From positions 1,679,501-1,743,500 of the forward strand of contig CM019716.1 in the NCBI GenBank assembly GCA_009760885.1: 64,000 nt of DNA, in the 5' to 3' direction. Each line of letters opens with the position of its first letter. Within the stretch, counting starts at the first letter, position 1. The notes under the pieces are model-generated. The model was not told the DNA's origin, did no database searches, and was given only the letters and a program-made list of their open reading frames with translations. Shown piece by piece: positions 53,030 through 63,462 of this stretch. This DNA comes from Achatina immaculata (lineage: Eukaryota > Mollusca > Gastropoda > Stylommatophora > Achatinidae). The position numbers and the translations under genes are program-made.

Positions 53030-54338
53030 CAAGGTCCGACAATTAAGTAATGAGACTAATTACATTAAAAAAATAAAATAAACAACAGTTGAAGATATAA
53101 CCTGTATTTTATTCAAAGTAAGCCCCTTGTGCATTGTTACAGCGAGTGGTACGATCTAACAAACACTGGAACGACCTCTGCAGTTCTTCTGTTGGTATAG
53201 TCCTTAAACTCGATGTTACGGCCCTTTGGATGTCATCAGTATCGTCAAAGAAGCATCCTTTCAATGGTAACTTTAATTTTGGGAATAGAAAATAATCGCA
53301 GGGAGACAAATCTGGGGAATATGGTGGATGATTGAGAACACACACTTGTTTTGAGGCCAAAAATTCCTGTACAACTACCGCCCGGTGAGCCGGTGCATTA
53401 TCATGAAGAAGGAAAAAAACTGCCAGGTGTTGAATACTCGGGTCGGACTCGGAGAATCCTTTTCAGTAGGTGTTTCAAATAAACTTTGGCAGACACTCTG
53501 TCCCTCTTGGATAAATTCTTTGTGAATAATTCGTTTGCTGTCGTAGAAGCACACCAACATTGTCTTCACTTTCGACTTTTGAAGATGAGTTGTTTTTTTG
53601 CATTTTGGTGATGATGATGACTTGCACTGAGCACATTGGCGTTTAGTTGTAATATCATAGCGGAAAATCCATGTTTCAACCCCTGCAACAATCACATTTA
53701 AGAAATGTTTATTTCTGTGACACGTTTTGGTGATGTCTTTTGCGTACTCAACACGCTGATGTTTTTGGTCATCAGATAACGCATGTGGCACAAAACCGGG
53801 AAGCAACTTTTTTCTTGCCAAAATCTTCAACTAAAATGTTACGAATGGTCTCTCGGTTAACACCAAATTCATTTGCCATCATCTTCACATTCAAACAACG
53901 ATCTTCTTGTATCCGTTCTCTGACTTTTGCAGTGAGTTTCTCATTACGAACAGAAATTGGGCGTCCGTGTCTAGTTGCATTTGTAATCGTTTCCATACCA
54001 GTTTTGAATCGTGAATACCACCTGAATATCTGTGCACGAGATAAACAATTATCCCCATAAACTTGTCGCATCAATTCACCTATCTGAATGGCACCTTTCC
54101 CGAGTTTTAAACATAATTTAATGTTAGCTTTTTGCTCCATGCTGATTACATAACAATGCACTTCTGACTAGGTCAACAGAACGGCAGCTTCTTTGTCGTC
54201 TGCTTATCGGGCGGCGATGAAAAGTTACTAGATCATAGATGAAGGTTGCCTCTTTGGATCCCATGGTTTTCTTCATAGATGGCATTTTTGTCTTGGCCCA
54301 TAATAAAATCAGTCTCAATATTTAATTGTCGGAACTTG
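53030..54338 (-). mobile_element. mariner-family DNA transposon (copy 3), dead
   Basis: A 1309-bp element whose ends read CAAGGTCCGACAATTAAGTA (left) and the complement of CAAGTTCCGACAATTAAATA (right), about 30 bp of imperfect inverted repeat. TA follows at 54339-54340. The left neighbour is CA, probably a mutated TA. The transposase is on the minus strand. Inserted within repeat R. Confidence 0.9.
53109..54140 (-). pseudogene. mariner transposase (lineage 3), disrupted
   Basis: Starts MEQKANIKLCLKLGKG at 54140. Reads LSRAQIFRWYSRFKTGMETI, HGRPISVRNEKLTAKVRERI, GVNRETIRNIL. It then changes frame to GFVPHALSDDQKHQR and VAGVETWIFRYD, where the first catalytic Asp is replaced by Val. After another frameshift FLLHDNAPAHRA and YSPDLSPCDYFLFPKLK keep the other two Asp residues 34 apart. 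Ends NNAQGAYFE with a stop at 53109. Inactive. Confidence 0.93.
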
Positions 54339-54354
54339 TAAATAGAATTTCAGA

Positions 54355-55057
54355 ATGTAAGATAGATAACTCATCTGAGAATTGGAAAATTAGTACAAAA
54401 TGAGTTATCTTCTAAAGTTATCAGCTGTTTGTGAGTAGAGTCCATTTGCTTTGTCCCAATTTGCACGTGGGTCACGGTTAAGGTATGACAGGAGAAAGGT
54501 CAGGTGAGAGAGAAATCATATGACTGAGGTATAGTTGTGTTTTGTCTATCGCCTGGGATAGACCTAGATTTGTCTATTAGAAATGTAGTTGTTTAGTGAA
54601 ATAGGTGTGTAATGGAATGCTCTGATGGCGACAGTACTCTGCCAGGAACACATTTTATGTCGTGGAGATGGAAATTACGTCCAGTCTTGTGTCCATGGAT
54701 TTTGTTGATGCAGTTGTCGTTCTTGTCACATCGCTCATCGACTCATCGACACCTCGTGCATCATTAAAGTCATTTCAACTGTCAAGTTGCTGCTTCTGTA
54801 TTTCTATTGCCACTGAGAGAGAATGAACGTTCCTGGGAGCAAGTAAGTCTGTGAAGTGAATAACAAACCGGACGCAAATTAGATATGAACAGATTTAGAA
54901 CAGTCGTGATTTAAAATGAGATAAAAGCTAACAGTAATATAAAAAAGAACATTATAACAGTGGGCAATTGTGGAAATTTACAGAGAGATGCATAATTATA
55001 AGCAACAAGTTTACATCTACACATAAGCAGAAGAGTAGAAGAGAGGATCCTGCTTTA
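54355..55057. mobile_element. dispersed element Q, copy 2
   Basis: Same orientation and limits as 30790-31454, with the same left hairpin and right end (ATCCTGCTTTA). It follows mariner copy 3 by about 15 bases, and repeat R resumes directly after it. Confidence 0.8.
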
Positions 55058-55255
55058 AGGGATCACCGTAATCCTCATGGTAGTGGAGTCTGCTAAAGAA
55101 CCATTACACTCTCCCTGCTTTTTTAGCTGTATTCCGGGACTAAAAAAAAACAGCTGCCATAACCCGCTCCCACGCCGATACTATGCTGTATCCCAAGCCC
55201 TCCACAGCATCGGCTGCAAAGAACACCAGCTCGCAGTTACAGGGAGGTTAGCACA
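55058..55255 (+). repeat. repeat R, plus copy, second half
   Basis: Reads CCTCATGGTAGTGGAGTCTG, CCATAACCCGCTCCCACGCC and CACAGCATCGGCTGCAAAGA, continuing the half that stops at 53028. Confidence 0.82.
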
Positions 55256-55774
55256 AGACAAGACCAAACAAACATCACCGTGAGAAATGATTCGTATAGG
55301 TGTACAGGACATATCAACCCTGCCAGTGCTGGTTTGGAATGAAAGAGTTAAAGAAGGAAAATCAACAAATAAAGTATTAATGATTAACTGATGTTTTTTT
55401 TTACAATAAAACTGGTTAACCATCTAGATATAGAGGAAACACAACTACTAGAATTCTGTCCTAAGTAAGTAGAAACTTGTTCGTTGCCTTTTGTTGGTGG
55501 CGTCCATTTTTTCTTACCTAGATATCTGTGATATATTTACCTGTTCTTTTTATTGTATTTATTTCTTTTTTAGTTCAGTTCAGTTGTTGGGATGCCCTCT
55601 TTTGTCATAGTGAAGGCTTCTTTACCGAAATATTGGTTACTATGTTATTTTTATTTTTATTTTCGGCGTATTCTTTTCGCTAATAAATTATAGTCAATTC
55701 CCCTCCCCCTTTGTTCTTACTTTAAAAAAATCTTTTTAATAAAACTGAACCATATACCTCCATGTACATAAACT
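55256..55774. other. unassigned sequence
   Basis: No gene. The segment around 55590-55640 resembles 36040-36090 (ACCGAAATATTGG or GCCGAAATATTGG), so part is a dispersed repeat. Confidence 0.45.
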
Positions 55775-55884
55775 CAGTGAAGGCGCTAGGATTTTTTGAA
55801 ACCGATACAACTGTACCTGTCTTTCACCTTGCTTGAAGTACTTTCAGAAATACCGGTTTCCTTAATACATTCTTCAGTAAATTA

Positions 55885-56304
55885 TCATTATTATTATTAT
55901 TATTATTATTTGTCGTGCGGTTTGAGTTGGCGATAATGATTCTCCATTTTCTTCTGTCTTTGGTGTTTCAAATTAATTCGATTGCTTTTCTGTCGATTGT
56001 TTGGTCACTCTACCCAAATATTTTTCTCTTGGCCTTCCTCTCTTTTTCCCTTGAATTTTCCAGTCATTGATAGGTTCTCCAACTTCTGTCTTCTCACGAC
56101 ATGTCCTCCGACCAGGCACGTCCACCCGACCCGGTGGCGAATGATGGAACGGCCTCTAAATAAATAGGTCAGCTGTGAATACAAACAGAAGCAGACCACA
56201 ACACGTACACTGTGGCTCAGTCTCTTTAGACAAAGGCTAGCGGAAAAAATGGTATACAAACCGAGCGGAAGGTGAAGGGACACCACCGCCGTACATCATT
56301 CTCT
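55885..56304 (-). pseudogene. RTE-like LINE C-terminal tail with AAT tail, inserted in P
   Basis: Minus strand reads HVVRRQKLENLSMTGKFKGK and NLKHQRQKKMENHYRQLKPH and ends in an AAT run (55888-55911). Probable old target duplication of about 8-11 bases (AAATTATCATT versus AAATCATTTT). Confidence 0.78.
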
Positions 56305-56420
56305 AGTCAAATCATTTTCTTTACTTTTTTAAAACATAAAGTTACACACACTTTACAGACATCAAGTAAATGTTCGGGTGTACTTTTTTTGTTTGTTTCA
56401 TCTTATTTGCGGCGATATTT

Positions 56421-56699
56421 CTCTCTCTCTCTGAACCTTAAGGGCCCAGGGCACATGGGGCTTCCGCAAGGGTTTTCCACAAATGCCTGTCCTTCGCCTT
56501 TTTTTCTGCTGTTGCCCAGGTGAGCCCTCTATTGCTCAACATCCTTTCTGTTGTTCTTCTCCATGTCTCTTTTGGTCTACTCTTACTTCTGTTCCCCTGT
56601 GGTGTCCATCTTAGTGCTATTTTTGGTAGTGAGTTGTCAGTCATTCGGAGCACATGTCCCAGCCATCGCCAGCGTCTTTCCTCAATAATTGTTGTCAGT
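56421..56699 (-). pseudogene. RTE-like LINE C-terminal tail (B3) with (AG)n tail and 12-bp target duplication
   Basis: Minus strand reads MLRMTDNSLPKIALRWTPQG, PKETWRRTTERMLSNRGLTW and KDRHLWKTLAEAPCALGP. The 3' tail is an AG run. GCGGCGATATTT occurs on both sides (56409-56420 and 56700-56711), a clear target duplication splitting repeat P. Confidence 0.92.
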
Positions 56700-57039
56700 G
56701 CGGCGATATTTAATCTTTACAAAATGTTCTCATGCTGAACCAAAGTCACAGCCGGCTGGTCCCCCCCCTCCCCCACCCTACACCATAGAAACTGGGCAAC
56801 ATAACCTACTGGTCTGATTATCCTTAAACCAGTTTCACTACTTCCTTTTTGCTAGGTTTTCCATGATATAACTTGGTTACAGTAACCGATGACCTCCAAA
56901 AGTTTCGGTTTTCTCGGTTTTTATCGGTAATTTACCGGTAATTGCTGGGTAAATTAAACCTACCAGTTTGTTTTTACTGCAGTTATCATTATTCTCAACT
57001 TTCTTGCGTGGCACACAGTCTTCCATCTATGCTGTGATC

Positions 57040-57568
57040 CAGGGGCAAGTTTTTGAATGTTAAATATCTGAAGATATCTGAGGATATTTAAGAGTAATGT
57101 TCTAGGGGTGCTACTCTATGGAAGTGAATGCTGGAAAATCACCAAAACTATTGAAAACAAGCTGAATTCTTTCCAGACTAAATGTTATGAAGCATTATAG
57201 GAGTATTTTGACAAAACACCGTAAGAAGTAACATCTTGTTGGCAGAGATGCAGATGAAGCCACTGACAGCAATTATTGAGGAAAGACGCTGGCGATGGTT
57301 TGGACATGTACTCTGGGTGGCCGGCAACTCACTAAAAAAAGGCAATGAGATGGACACCACAGGGGAAGAGGAGAAAGGGTAGACCAAAGGAGACATGGAG
57401 AAGTACAACGGAGAGGATAATGAACAACATAGGGGTCACCTGGACAAGAGTGGAATAAAAGGCGAAGGACGGGCGTTTGTGGAAAACCTTAGCGGAAGCC
57501 ACATGGGCCTCGAACACTTAAGGTTCGGAGAGAGAGAGAGAGACAGAGAAAGAGAGAGAGAGGGAGAA
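57040..57568 (+). pseudogene. RTE-like LINE C-terminal tail (B3), plus copy with (GA)n tail
   Basis: Reads LYGSECWKITKTIENKLNSF, RRWRWFGHVLWVAGNSLKKA, MRWTPQG, RPKETWRSTTERIMNNIGVT and KAKDGRLWKTLAEATWAS across several frameshifts and stops, then AGGTTCGGAGAGAGAGAG. It is a relative of 56421-56699 in opposite orientation. Confidence 0.87.
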
Positions 57569-58602
57569 GATATCTGAAGGGAGATCAAGCCTTCAGAATG
57601 CATTCTGGGACCCGATGACCGTTTCATCTGGCACGTTCACAGCGGACTTTCTGACTACGCAGATTAATTTGTTACTATAATTAACGCTTAGACCACCGTG
57701 ACCCATTTAAACGGCTTTCAGCAAATTAAAAAAAGAAAAACTGCTGCCACATTGCTATGTTCCACAGCTGGGAATGTGTAATTTCGTAAACGGTAAAAAA
57801 AAAAAAACTAGGCATCGTTTCATCTCACGGTAAAACAGAAATAATAACAAACAAAAAACAAACAACAAAAAAAACTGCTCGCGTGCCGTGGATACTGTTC
57901 TAGTGTAAGAATTAATTTTGCTTGAAACATACACGTAAGAGGACGCGTATTATAAAAAAACCCCGGCTGTTTTAAACCGTAAACAAACAGTAAAATTCAT
58001 CCCCAAAGCTTAACGCAACCTGAAATATCCAAAAGGAATATTGCGAAACGAAACTGGAGGGGTGTTATTGTGATCAGCAGTTGTTATTTTTCCTTCCCTG
58101 ATTCCTGTTATGTTTATATCGGAGCAGTTCACGCCATTTACGACAGCGTTTGTTGACACAGGAGAGGGAAGCATGCACGTGGGGTTTACAAACATTTCAT
58201 GCAAGTGTGCAAGCTACAGAATCTTGTGTCGCCATCTGCATTACATCTTGGCCACCTTGGGTTTTCTTCGCCGCCATGTTTTGACTGCGTAGGACGCAAT
58301 AATTTGTAGATCCAAACTTATGTCCCAGCTTAAGGGAATCTTTGTTCCAGGGGAAATACTGTTTCCTGATTGGATAAACTGTTAAGAATGCAAAAACCTC
58401 AAAAATTTACACGTTTCAGGTATGGCTCTGGTCTTCATAAGTTACCATCTGTCGACAGGAAGTGACGCCATGTTGTGAGAGCTAATGATATCAGTGCGCC
58501 TGACATTTGTTTAAAAAAAATGCTTCCGTGCTCACTCTTGTGTCACGTGATGTTTGATCAAGAGTTTACATCGTCGTTTGCTCGGTAATCTCAGTGTCAC
58601 AT
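57569..58602. other. unassigned unique sequence, the most host-gene-like region
   Basis: No repeat recognised over about 1 kb. See the promoter-like entry at 58240-58560. I cannot identify a gene. Confidence 0.4.
58240..58560. promoter_or_regulatory. possible TATA-less promoter motifs (YY1, ETS, E-box)
   Basis: On the minus strand CATGGCGGCGAAG (58266-58284 region) matches a YY1 site with an ATG, followed by 26 codons (MAAKKTQGGQDVMQMATQ...) before a stop. At 58456-58475 CAGGAAGTGACGCCATGTTG combines ETS, a CRE half-site and a second YY1-like site. TCACGTGA (58543-58550) is an E-box palindrome. Such combinations are typical of housekeeping promoters, but each motif is short and could occur by chance. 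Confidence 0.22.
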
Positions 58603-58911
58603 TTAGTAGTAGTAATAGAAGTAGTAGTAACTGCAGTAGTATTTGTAGTAGTAGTAGCAGTAGTAGTAGTGATGTTAGTAGTAGTAGTAGCTACAGTAAT
58701 AGTAGTAGCAGTAGCATCATAGCAGTAATGGTAATAATAGCAGCAGCAGCATTAGTAGCTGTAGCAATTGTAGTAACAGTAGTAGTAGTAGTAGTAGTAA
58801 TAGTAGCAGTAATAGCAGTAGTAGTTTTAATAGTAGTAGCGGTAGTAGTAGTAGTAGTAGTAGTAGTAGTAATAGTAGTAGTAGTAGCAGTAATAGCAGT
58901 AGTAGTTTTAA

Positions 58912-58947
<36 letters not shown>

Positions 58948-58992
58948 CAGTAATAACAGTAGTAGTAGTAGTAGTGGTAGTAGTGGTGGTAA

Positions 58993-59023
<31 letters not shown>

Positions 59024-59172
59024 CGTGACAATAGTAATGATAACAGTAGTATTAACAGCAGCAGCATTAGTAACTGTAGCAATTGTAGTAACAGTAGTAG
59101 TAGTAGTAATAGTAGTTGTAGTTTTAATAGTAGTCGTAGTAGTAGTTGTAGTAGTAGTAGTAGTACCAGTAC
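58603..59172. repeat. (TAG)n / (CTA)n trinucleotide tract
   Basis: About 570 bp of imperfect TAG triplets with AAT, CAG and TTT interruptions. The long Val-, Thr- and Leu-rich frames on both strands are by-products. Confidence 0.97.
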
Positions 59173-60799
59173 TATTTTCCTTGCTTGATTCCTGATTATG
59201 AAGGGAGACTATTCTATCATGCATGTTTTCCACGGCCCTGTCTATTCATCTTTCCAACAGCGCGGGATTTCTCAACACAACCTTGGTAACACCCAGGTGC
59301 ATTTATATAGTCTGAGGAGTGGGTAGTGGCTGGGAGGGGGAGGGAGGGAAGGTGTCACAAATTAAAAGACGTAAAAGAGACGGATTTTTCTTTCGCTATA
59401 TATTTTTTACTATATATTTTTTGCTAAATATTTTTTGCTATATATTTTTTCGCTATATATTCTTTTTTCGCTTTGTATATGTTTATTTTTTCGCTATATT
59501 TTTTTCGCTATGTCTAGATACATTTTCCCCAGTTTCTTCTTTTTAAAGATATTCCTGCCATCATGTCTATATGAACAATGTCTACCATCTTCTCCTTTTT
59601 TTCGCACTGGGATTTTCGGGTAATTACTAAGTTCTTTAACACCTTTGTGTGTGTGTGTGGTTTTTTTTCATGACAAGTCCACGAAATTTTGACTTTAAAA
59701 AATTCTAAGTATTTTCTTCTTCTGAAGTTTCTCTGAGGACCTATTCATTTTTCTCTGGCTGTCCAGATTATGCCATGTTACACGGCTGCCACCAGACATT
59801 ATAGCACAGACAACACTCACTAAGATTTGTAGGTAACAGAGGCCGCACACGAAGGAGATGGAGAGAGGAAATTATAGAAGCATTAAATATCTCATTATAC
59901 GAAGCAAATCGTCGAGTCCTATCAAGACGTATTTTTGTCCCGTCAACACGGAAAGGTATATGAGGAAGGAGACAAGGCAAGACAAGGTCCAGAAATATTT
60001 GTTGAATGCTTCACCAAAGCCACCATATCTCTATCAGCACCATCTTAACGCAGGGACAACTCTGCGTAGTTGCCCAGGGGCGTTCATTTGTCCAGGTCCT
60101 ACGTTGCTGTTAAGACGGCCCTGATCTCATTGGCTCCAAGTTTCTTTATCATCTGTTAACTGTCCAAACTCCACCACCCTACAGCGATGCTGGTTCTATA
60201 AAGCACAAAAATACTCTTTTTCTCACTTTTAGGGACATCTTTCTTAGTACCTTCCTCGTGTCATAAAAAAGGTGTTGCTGCAAATGGCAAGAGATTCTGT
60301 TATATCAGCAAAAAACTGATATGGCGTCTTTCGGAATATATGCACAATTAGCAAATAATATACTTTTTAAATATAACTTTATTCTGACATAATTTATACA
60401 TAACAGTTATGATCAACAGCTTGTTATGAAGATGTGTGTGATGTACAATGAGATATAGAAAGTCATGATGGAAGTTTTAGTGATAACAAGTTCTACCGTG
60501 TATTATGTCTAAGCTGCAAGTTCTACCGTGTATTGTGTAGAAGTGTACCATCCTTGCTGTTGTTGATAAGGTCAGGGACTGATTGTCGCTCAAGACGGTA
60601 GCCATTACTAAAGAGATGCACCTGAGTGGCTTTGCAAGTGAGAAGGTGTGCTTTGTTGTGAATGATAAGATTCAGATTAGAAGATATGACATTACTGGTA
60701 ATGGCAGGACATAAAAGTAATATAGAAAGACACGGCATGTGTAGTTGGTGCGGGAATTCCAGAATCATACTTGTTCATTATAAAAACAGAGAAAAAGTG
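59173..60799. other. unassigned sequence
   Basis: Contains the 59392-59515 repeat and a short GT run near 59647-59657. No gene recognised. Confidence 0.45.
59392..59515. repeat. 15-16-bp tandem repeat
   Basis: About seven copies of TTTTTTCGCTATATA and variants (TTTTTTGCTATATA, TTTTTTACTATATA). Confidence 0.9.
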
Positions 60800-61165
60800 A
60801 CGCAAAAGAAAAGACGGGACTTGACAACCGACAACTGGAGGAGAAAAGAAAAGAAGGGACTTGACAATGGACAACAGGAGGAGAAAAGAAAAAGAAAAGG
60901 CGGGACTTGACAATGGACAACAGGAGGAGAAAAGAAAAAGAAAAGACGGGACTTGACAGTGGACAACAGGAGGAGAAAAGAAATAGAAAAGACGGGAATT
61001 GACAATGGACAGCAGGAAGAGAAAAGAAAAAAGAAAAGAAGGGACTTGACAATGGACAACAGGAGGAGAAAAGAAAAAGAAAAGAAGGGACTTGACAATG
61101 GACAACAGGAGGAGAAAAGAAAAAGAAAAGAAGGGACTTGACAAACGACAATAGGAGGAGAAAAG
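60800..61165. repeat. 46-bp minisatellite
   Basis: About eight copies of GGACTTGACAATGGACAACA and GGAGGAGAAAAGAAAAAGAA. The minus frames (137 and 219 codons) are by-products. Confidence 0.95.
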
Positions 61166-62339
61166 AAAAGACAGACACATACAGAGACCTGGATACTTAG
61201 AGACGGTGACAGAGCTAAAGTTAGAGAAGGATTGTGCCATCATTAAAACTATGTTGGAAAGGTACAACAATAAAAGCAGGAAACGAACCATCCAACACAG
61301 GCTTCGGTCACTACATTTCATTTTGTTGATGCTGTAAAGGAAGAATGACAATCATGTTACGTATTGTGGGTTATCTTGCCACAGAGAGAAGAAAGAGTGG
61401 GTTAGATAGTAATTATTGATACCGGTGACGGATTATTCGGGAAGGGAGATTACTCGGGCTGAGAGTTATGAAGAAGGGGAGAGAAACAAGAATGCAACAT
61501 TACGTTGTTGTTGTAAATAATACACAGGCATCTCGTTTAGTTAAAAAAATAACAACACTTCTGTCTTAACCAAAGAGCATGTTGATCAGAGTACCTGCAA
61601 AGAGGACACATTGACCTCAGCCACTTTAATCTTAGCCAAAAGGCCGAGAATCGGACTTCATCGCCTTATTTCCTTGAAATAACTAAGCTACTCCATATTG
61701 TCTGTGTTGAGAATTTGACTGTCCTGTATGAGATTCACAATAAGGCATTATGGATTAGTCCGTGACTGAATCTCAGCTACAGGAGGTAGATAAACTCTGC
61801 CAGGTCGAGGGAAGCGATATCTGTACCCTTGTAAACAACAAGTCATTTGTTTGAAGTGGAATACCAGATAAAGTCCCAGCATGGTCTCCCTTGTTGGCAG
61901 GTATAACACGGGAGGCTATCAACATTGAACTGTCTCATTTGGCGGCTGGATTATCTCCCACTACAATATTCCCTGTTCGTGCATGTATACCGTCCGTGTG
62001 TTCGCATATGTACTTTTTTGTTAAGTTTCTTTAACCCTCCCCCCCTTTTTTTCCCCCATTTTTCTTATATCGTGTCAATCATTGTTGACCTGATCTAGCT
62101 GCCCGCCCTTGTCAGACGAGGTCACGTGACTCAAGTTTACTGTAAAGATACAAAGATATTTCTTTAAATCGTGGAGAGACACGTTTATAAAGGCTGGTTT
62201 TTTTCCACACACGATACAGGAATCTTCCCCTTGGACAAAGTGTCTTTCTATGGCAAGTATTTCTTGATTTTCTTGTCCATTTCCGCGTGTACAAATTCCG
62301 ATATGGCTATAATTAACACAATTCAGTCTGCACAAAGTC
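61166..62339. other. unassigned sequence around a U2 fragment
   Basis: No gene recognised apart from the U2 snRNA fragment at 61622-61653. Open frames at 62075-62340 lie downstream of the LINE stop and are not supported. Confidence 0.45.
61622..61653 (-). pseudogene. U2 snRNA 5'-end fragment
   Basis: The minus strand reads CCGATTCTCGGCCTTTTGGC followed by TAAGATTAAAGTG. It matches the 5' stem-loop I of U2 snRNA, one of the most conserved RNA segments in animals. Similarity ends soon after position 30 of U2, before the branch-point-recognition region, so this is not a functional U2 gene. It may be a truncated retrocopy or the head of an snRNA-derived SINE. Confidence 0.8.
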
Positions 62340-62609
62340 TTCCTCGGCGTTCCCATCAGACATGGACGCCAATCTCTCTCACACAGATGCGACAGTTCCT
62401 CTTCAGATTTTCGGCATCGCTTAATGCTTCTCTTGTAAGGGGGCTGGGGTCTGGCCAGGTCTGTTGCCTGAGTAGGTTGTGTAGCTGGCAGTTCTGGAGG
62501 ATGTGGTGTAGTGTCTGTTGCTCTTTGCTGTAGGAACACAGTTCTGTTGGGCCAATTTTCACCTTCTGGTATAGATGGTGTTTCAGCCTTCAATGTCCTG
62601 TTCTCAGTC
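62340..62609 (-). pseudogene. RNase H-type LINE C-terminal end
   Basis: Minus strand reads LKHHLYQKVKIGPTELC, then TLHHILQNCQLHNLLRQQTW and PDPSPLTREALSDAENLKR, with the stop at 62356. The Cys-x-His-x-Cys arrangement (CSYSKEQQTLHHILQNC) is the zinc-knuckle-like tail found after RNase H in I/Jockey-type elements. The fragment lacks RT and RNase H. Confidence 0.85.
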
Positions 62610-62721
62610 AGAAAATTTTACACAGAATTATGGAGCACAGAGTGTAAAGGTTAAACTTCGAAAATCAAAACAAAACCGAAGTGCTTTAGCCATGAGTGAA
62701 ATAAAAATAGGAAGAGAACGT

Positions 62722-62795
62722 GCAGGACTCGAACCATAGCCTACGGTAGGACTAGCAACCTCTTAGCCACGAAAGGGTACAGCCATTTCGCTCTT
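62722..62795 (-). repeat. tRNA-like sequence (probable SINE head)
   Basis: Minus strand has an A-box-like TGGCTAAGAGGTTG and a perfect B box GGTTCGAGTCC (62725-62735). Acceptor and T-stem pairing are not seen, so it is not a functional tRNA gene. Confidence 0.6.
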
Positions 62796-62879
62796 TTCCA
62801 TACAACACTGTGCTGTCACCTTACTATACGCAAGCCTGGTTTGCTGTTTGACATATATGTCATTACATGTGTACTCTAC

Positions 62880-63163
62880 TGGGGGGGGGGGCCGAAGACC
62901 CTCTACTCAAGCTGAACGATATAGCGGTGAGCAACCCATAACTGGTTGCTTGCGTCGAGTTTGGCAAACCATAGGCAGTCATGACCTTATTCTGCCTCCC
63001 AGTGGTGTTCCTGCAAACGGACAATAGCCTGGCCAAGTGAGAAGACGAACCAAGTTCAGTCGAAGTCGGATGAGTTGGACCAATAGGCGCATAACCGCGT
63101 CCCAAGGTAATCACTACCCCTATGAGGGCGAACAAAGAAGTAGAAGAAGAAGAAGAAGAAGAG
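62880..63163 (+). repeat. candidate non-autonomous element with (GAA)n tail
   Basis: Body of about 260 bp beginning after a G run and ending in AGAAGTAGAAGAAGAAGAAG. Only one copy is seen in the window, so this rests on the tail. Confidence 0.4.
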
Positions 63164-63260
63164 AAAGAATTCTCAGCTTTAGCTTATATCTTCCAAATCC
63201 TAGCCTATGAAATACAGAAACTACGCGGAAATTGTGCTGATGTACATATTTTCATCATTA

Positions 63261-63462
63261 TCATCGTTGTCTTTCACTCCCTTTAGAGCATATGCCACGT
63301 ATAAAGGCTCTCCAGTCATCCCTGTTCTTGGAGTTATTCTCTATTTCCTTACATGTGCATCCCTTGTCTCTGAGCACTGTTACATTTTCTCTTCTCCAAG
63401 TAAGTCTAGGTCTTCCTGGTTTTCTATTTCCTTGAGGATTCCATGTCAGTGCCTGTCTTGCT
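63261..63462 (-). pseudogene. RTE-like LINE C-terminal tail (B3 type)
   Basis: One uninterrupted frame on the minus strand (about 67 codons, no ATG at its start) reads RQALTWNPQGNRKPGRPRLT and NNSKNRDDWRAFIRGICSKG. It ends SERQR with TGA (complement of 63261-63263). ATG/ATA triplets follow as a short tail (63240-63260). Confidence 0.88.

Larger units (their letters stand above)
55775..56960 (+). repeat. dispersed repeat family P, copy 3, interrupted by two LINE insertions
   Basis: P blocks are 55775-55884, 56305-56420 and 56700-56960. Together they follow the order of copy 1 (14985-15375). Confidence 0.72.

Noticed and set aside
58554..59195. Val-, Thr- and Leu-rich long frames
   Set aside because: Translations of a (TAG)n tract on different frames.
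60692..61351. 219-codon hydrophobic minus frame resembling a membrane protein
   Set aside because: It reads the 46-bp purine-rich satellite on its pyrimidine strand, which yields Phe/Leu/Ser by composition.
62722..62795. Functional tRNA gene
   Set aside because: The acceptor stem and T stem do not pair; only the promoter boxes are tRNA-like.
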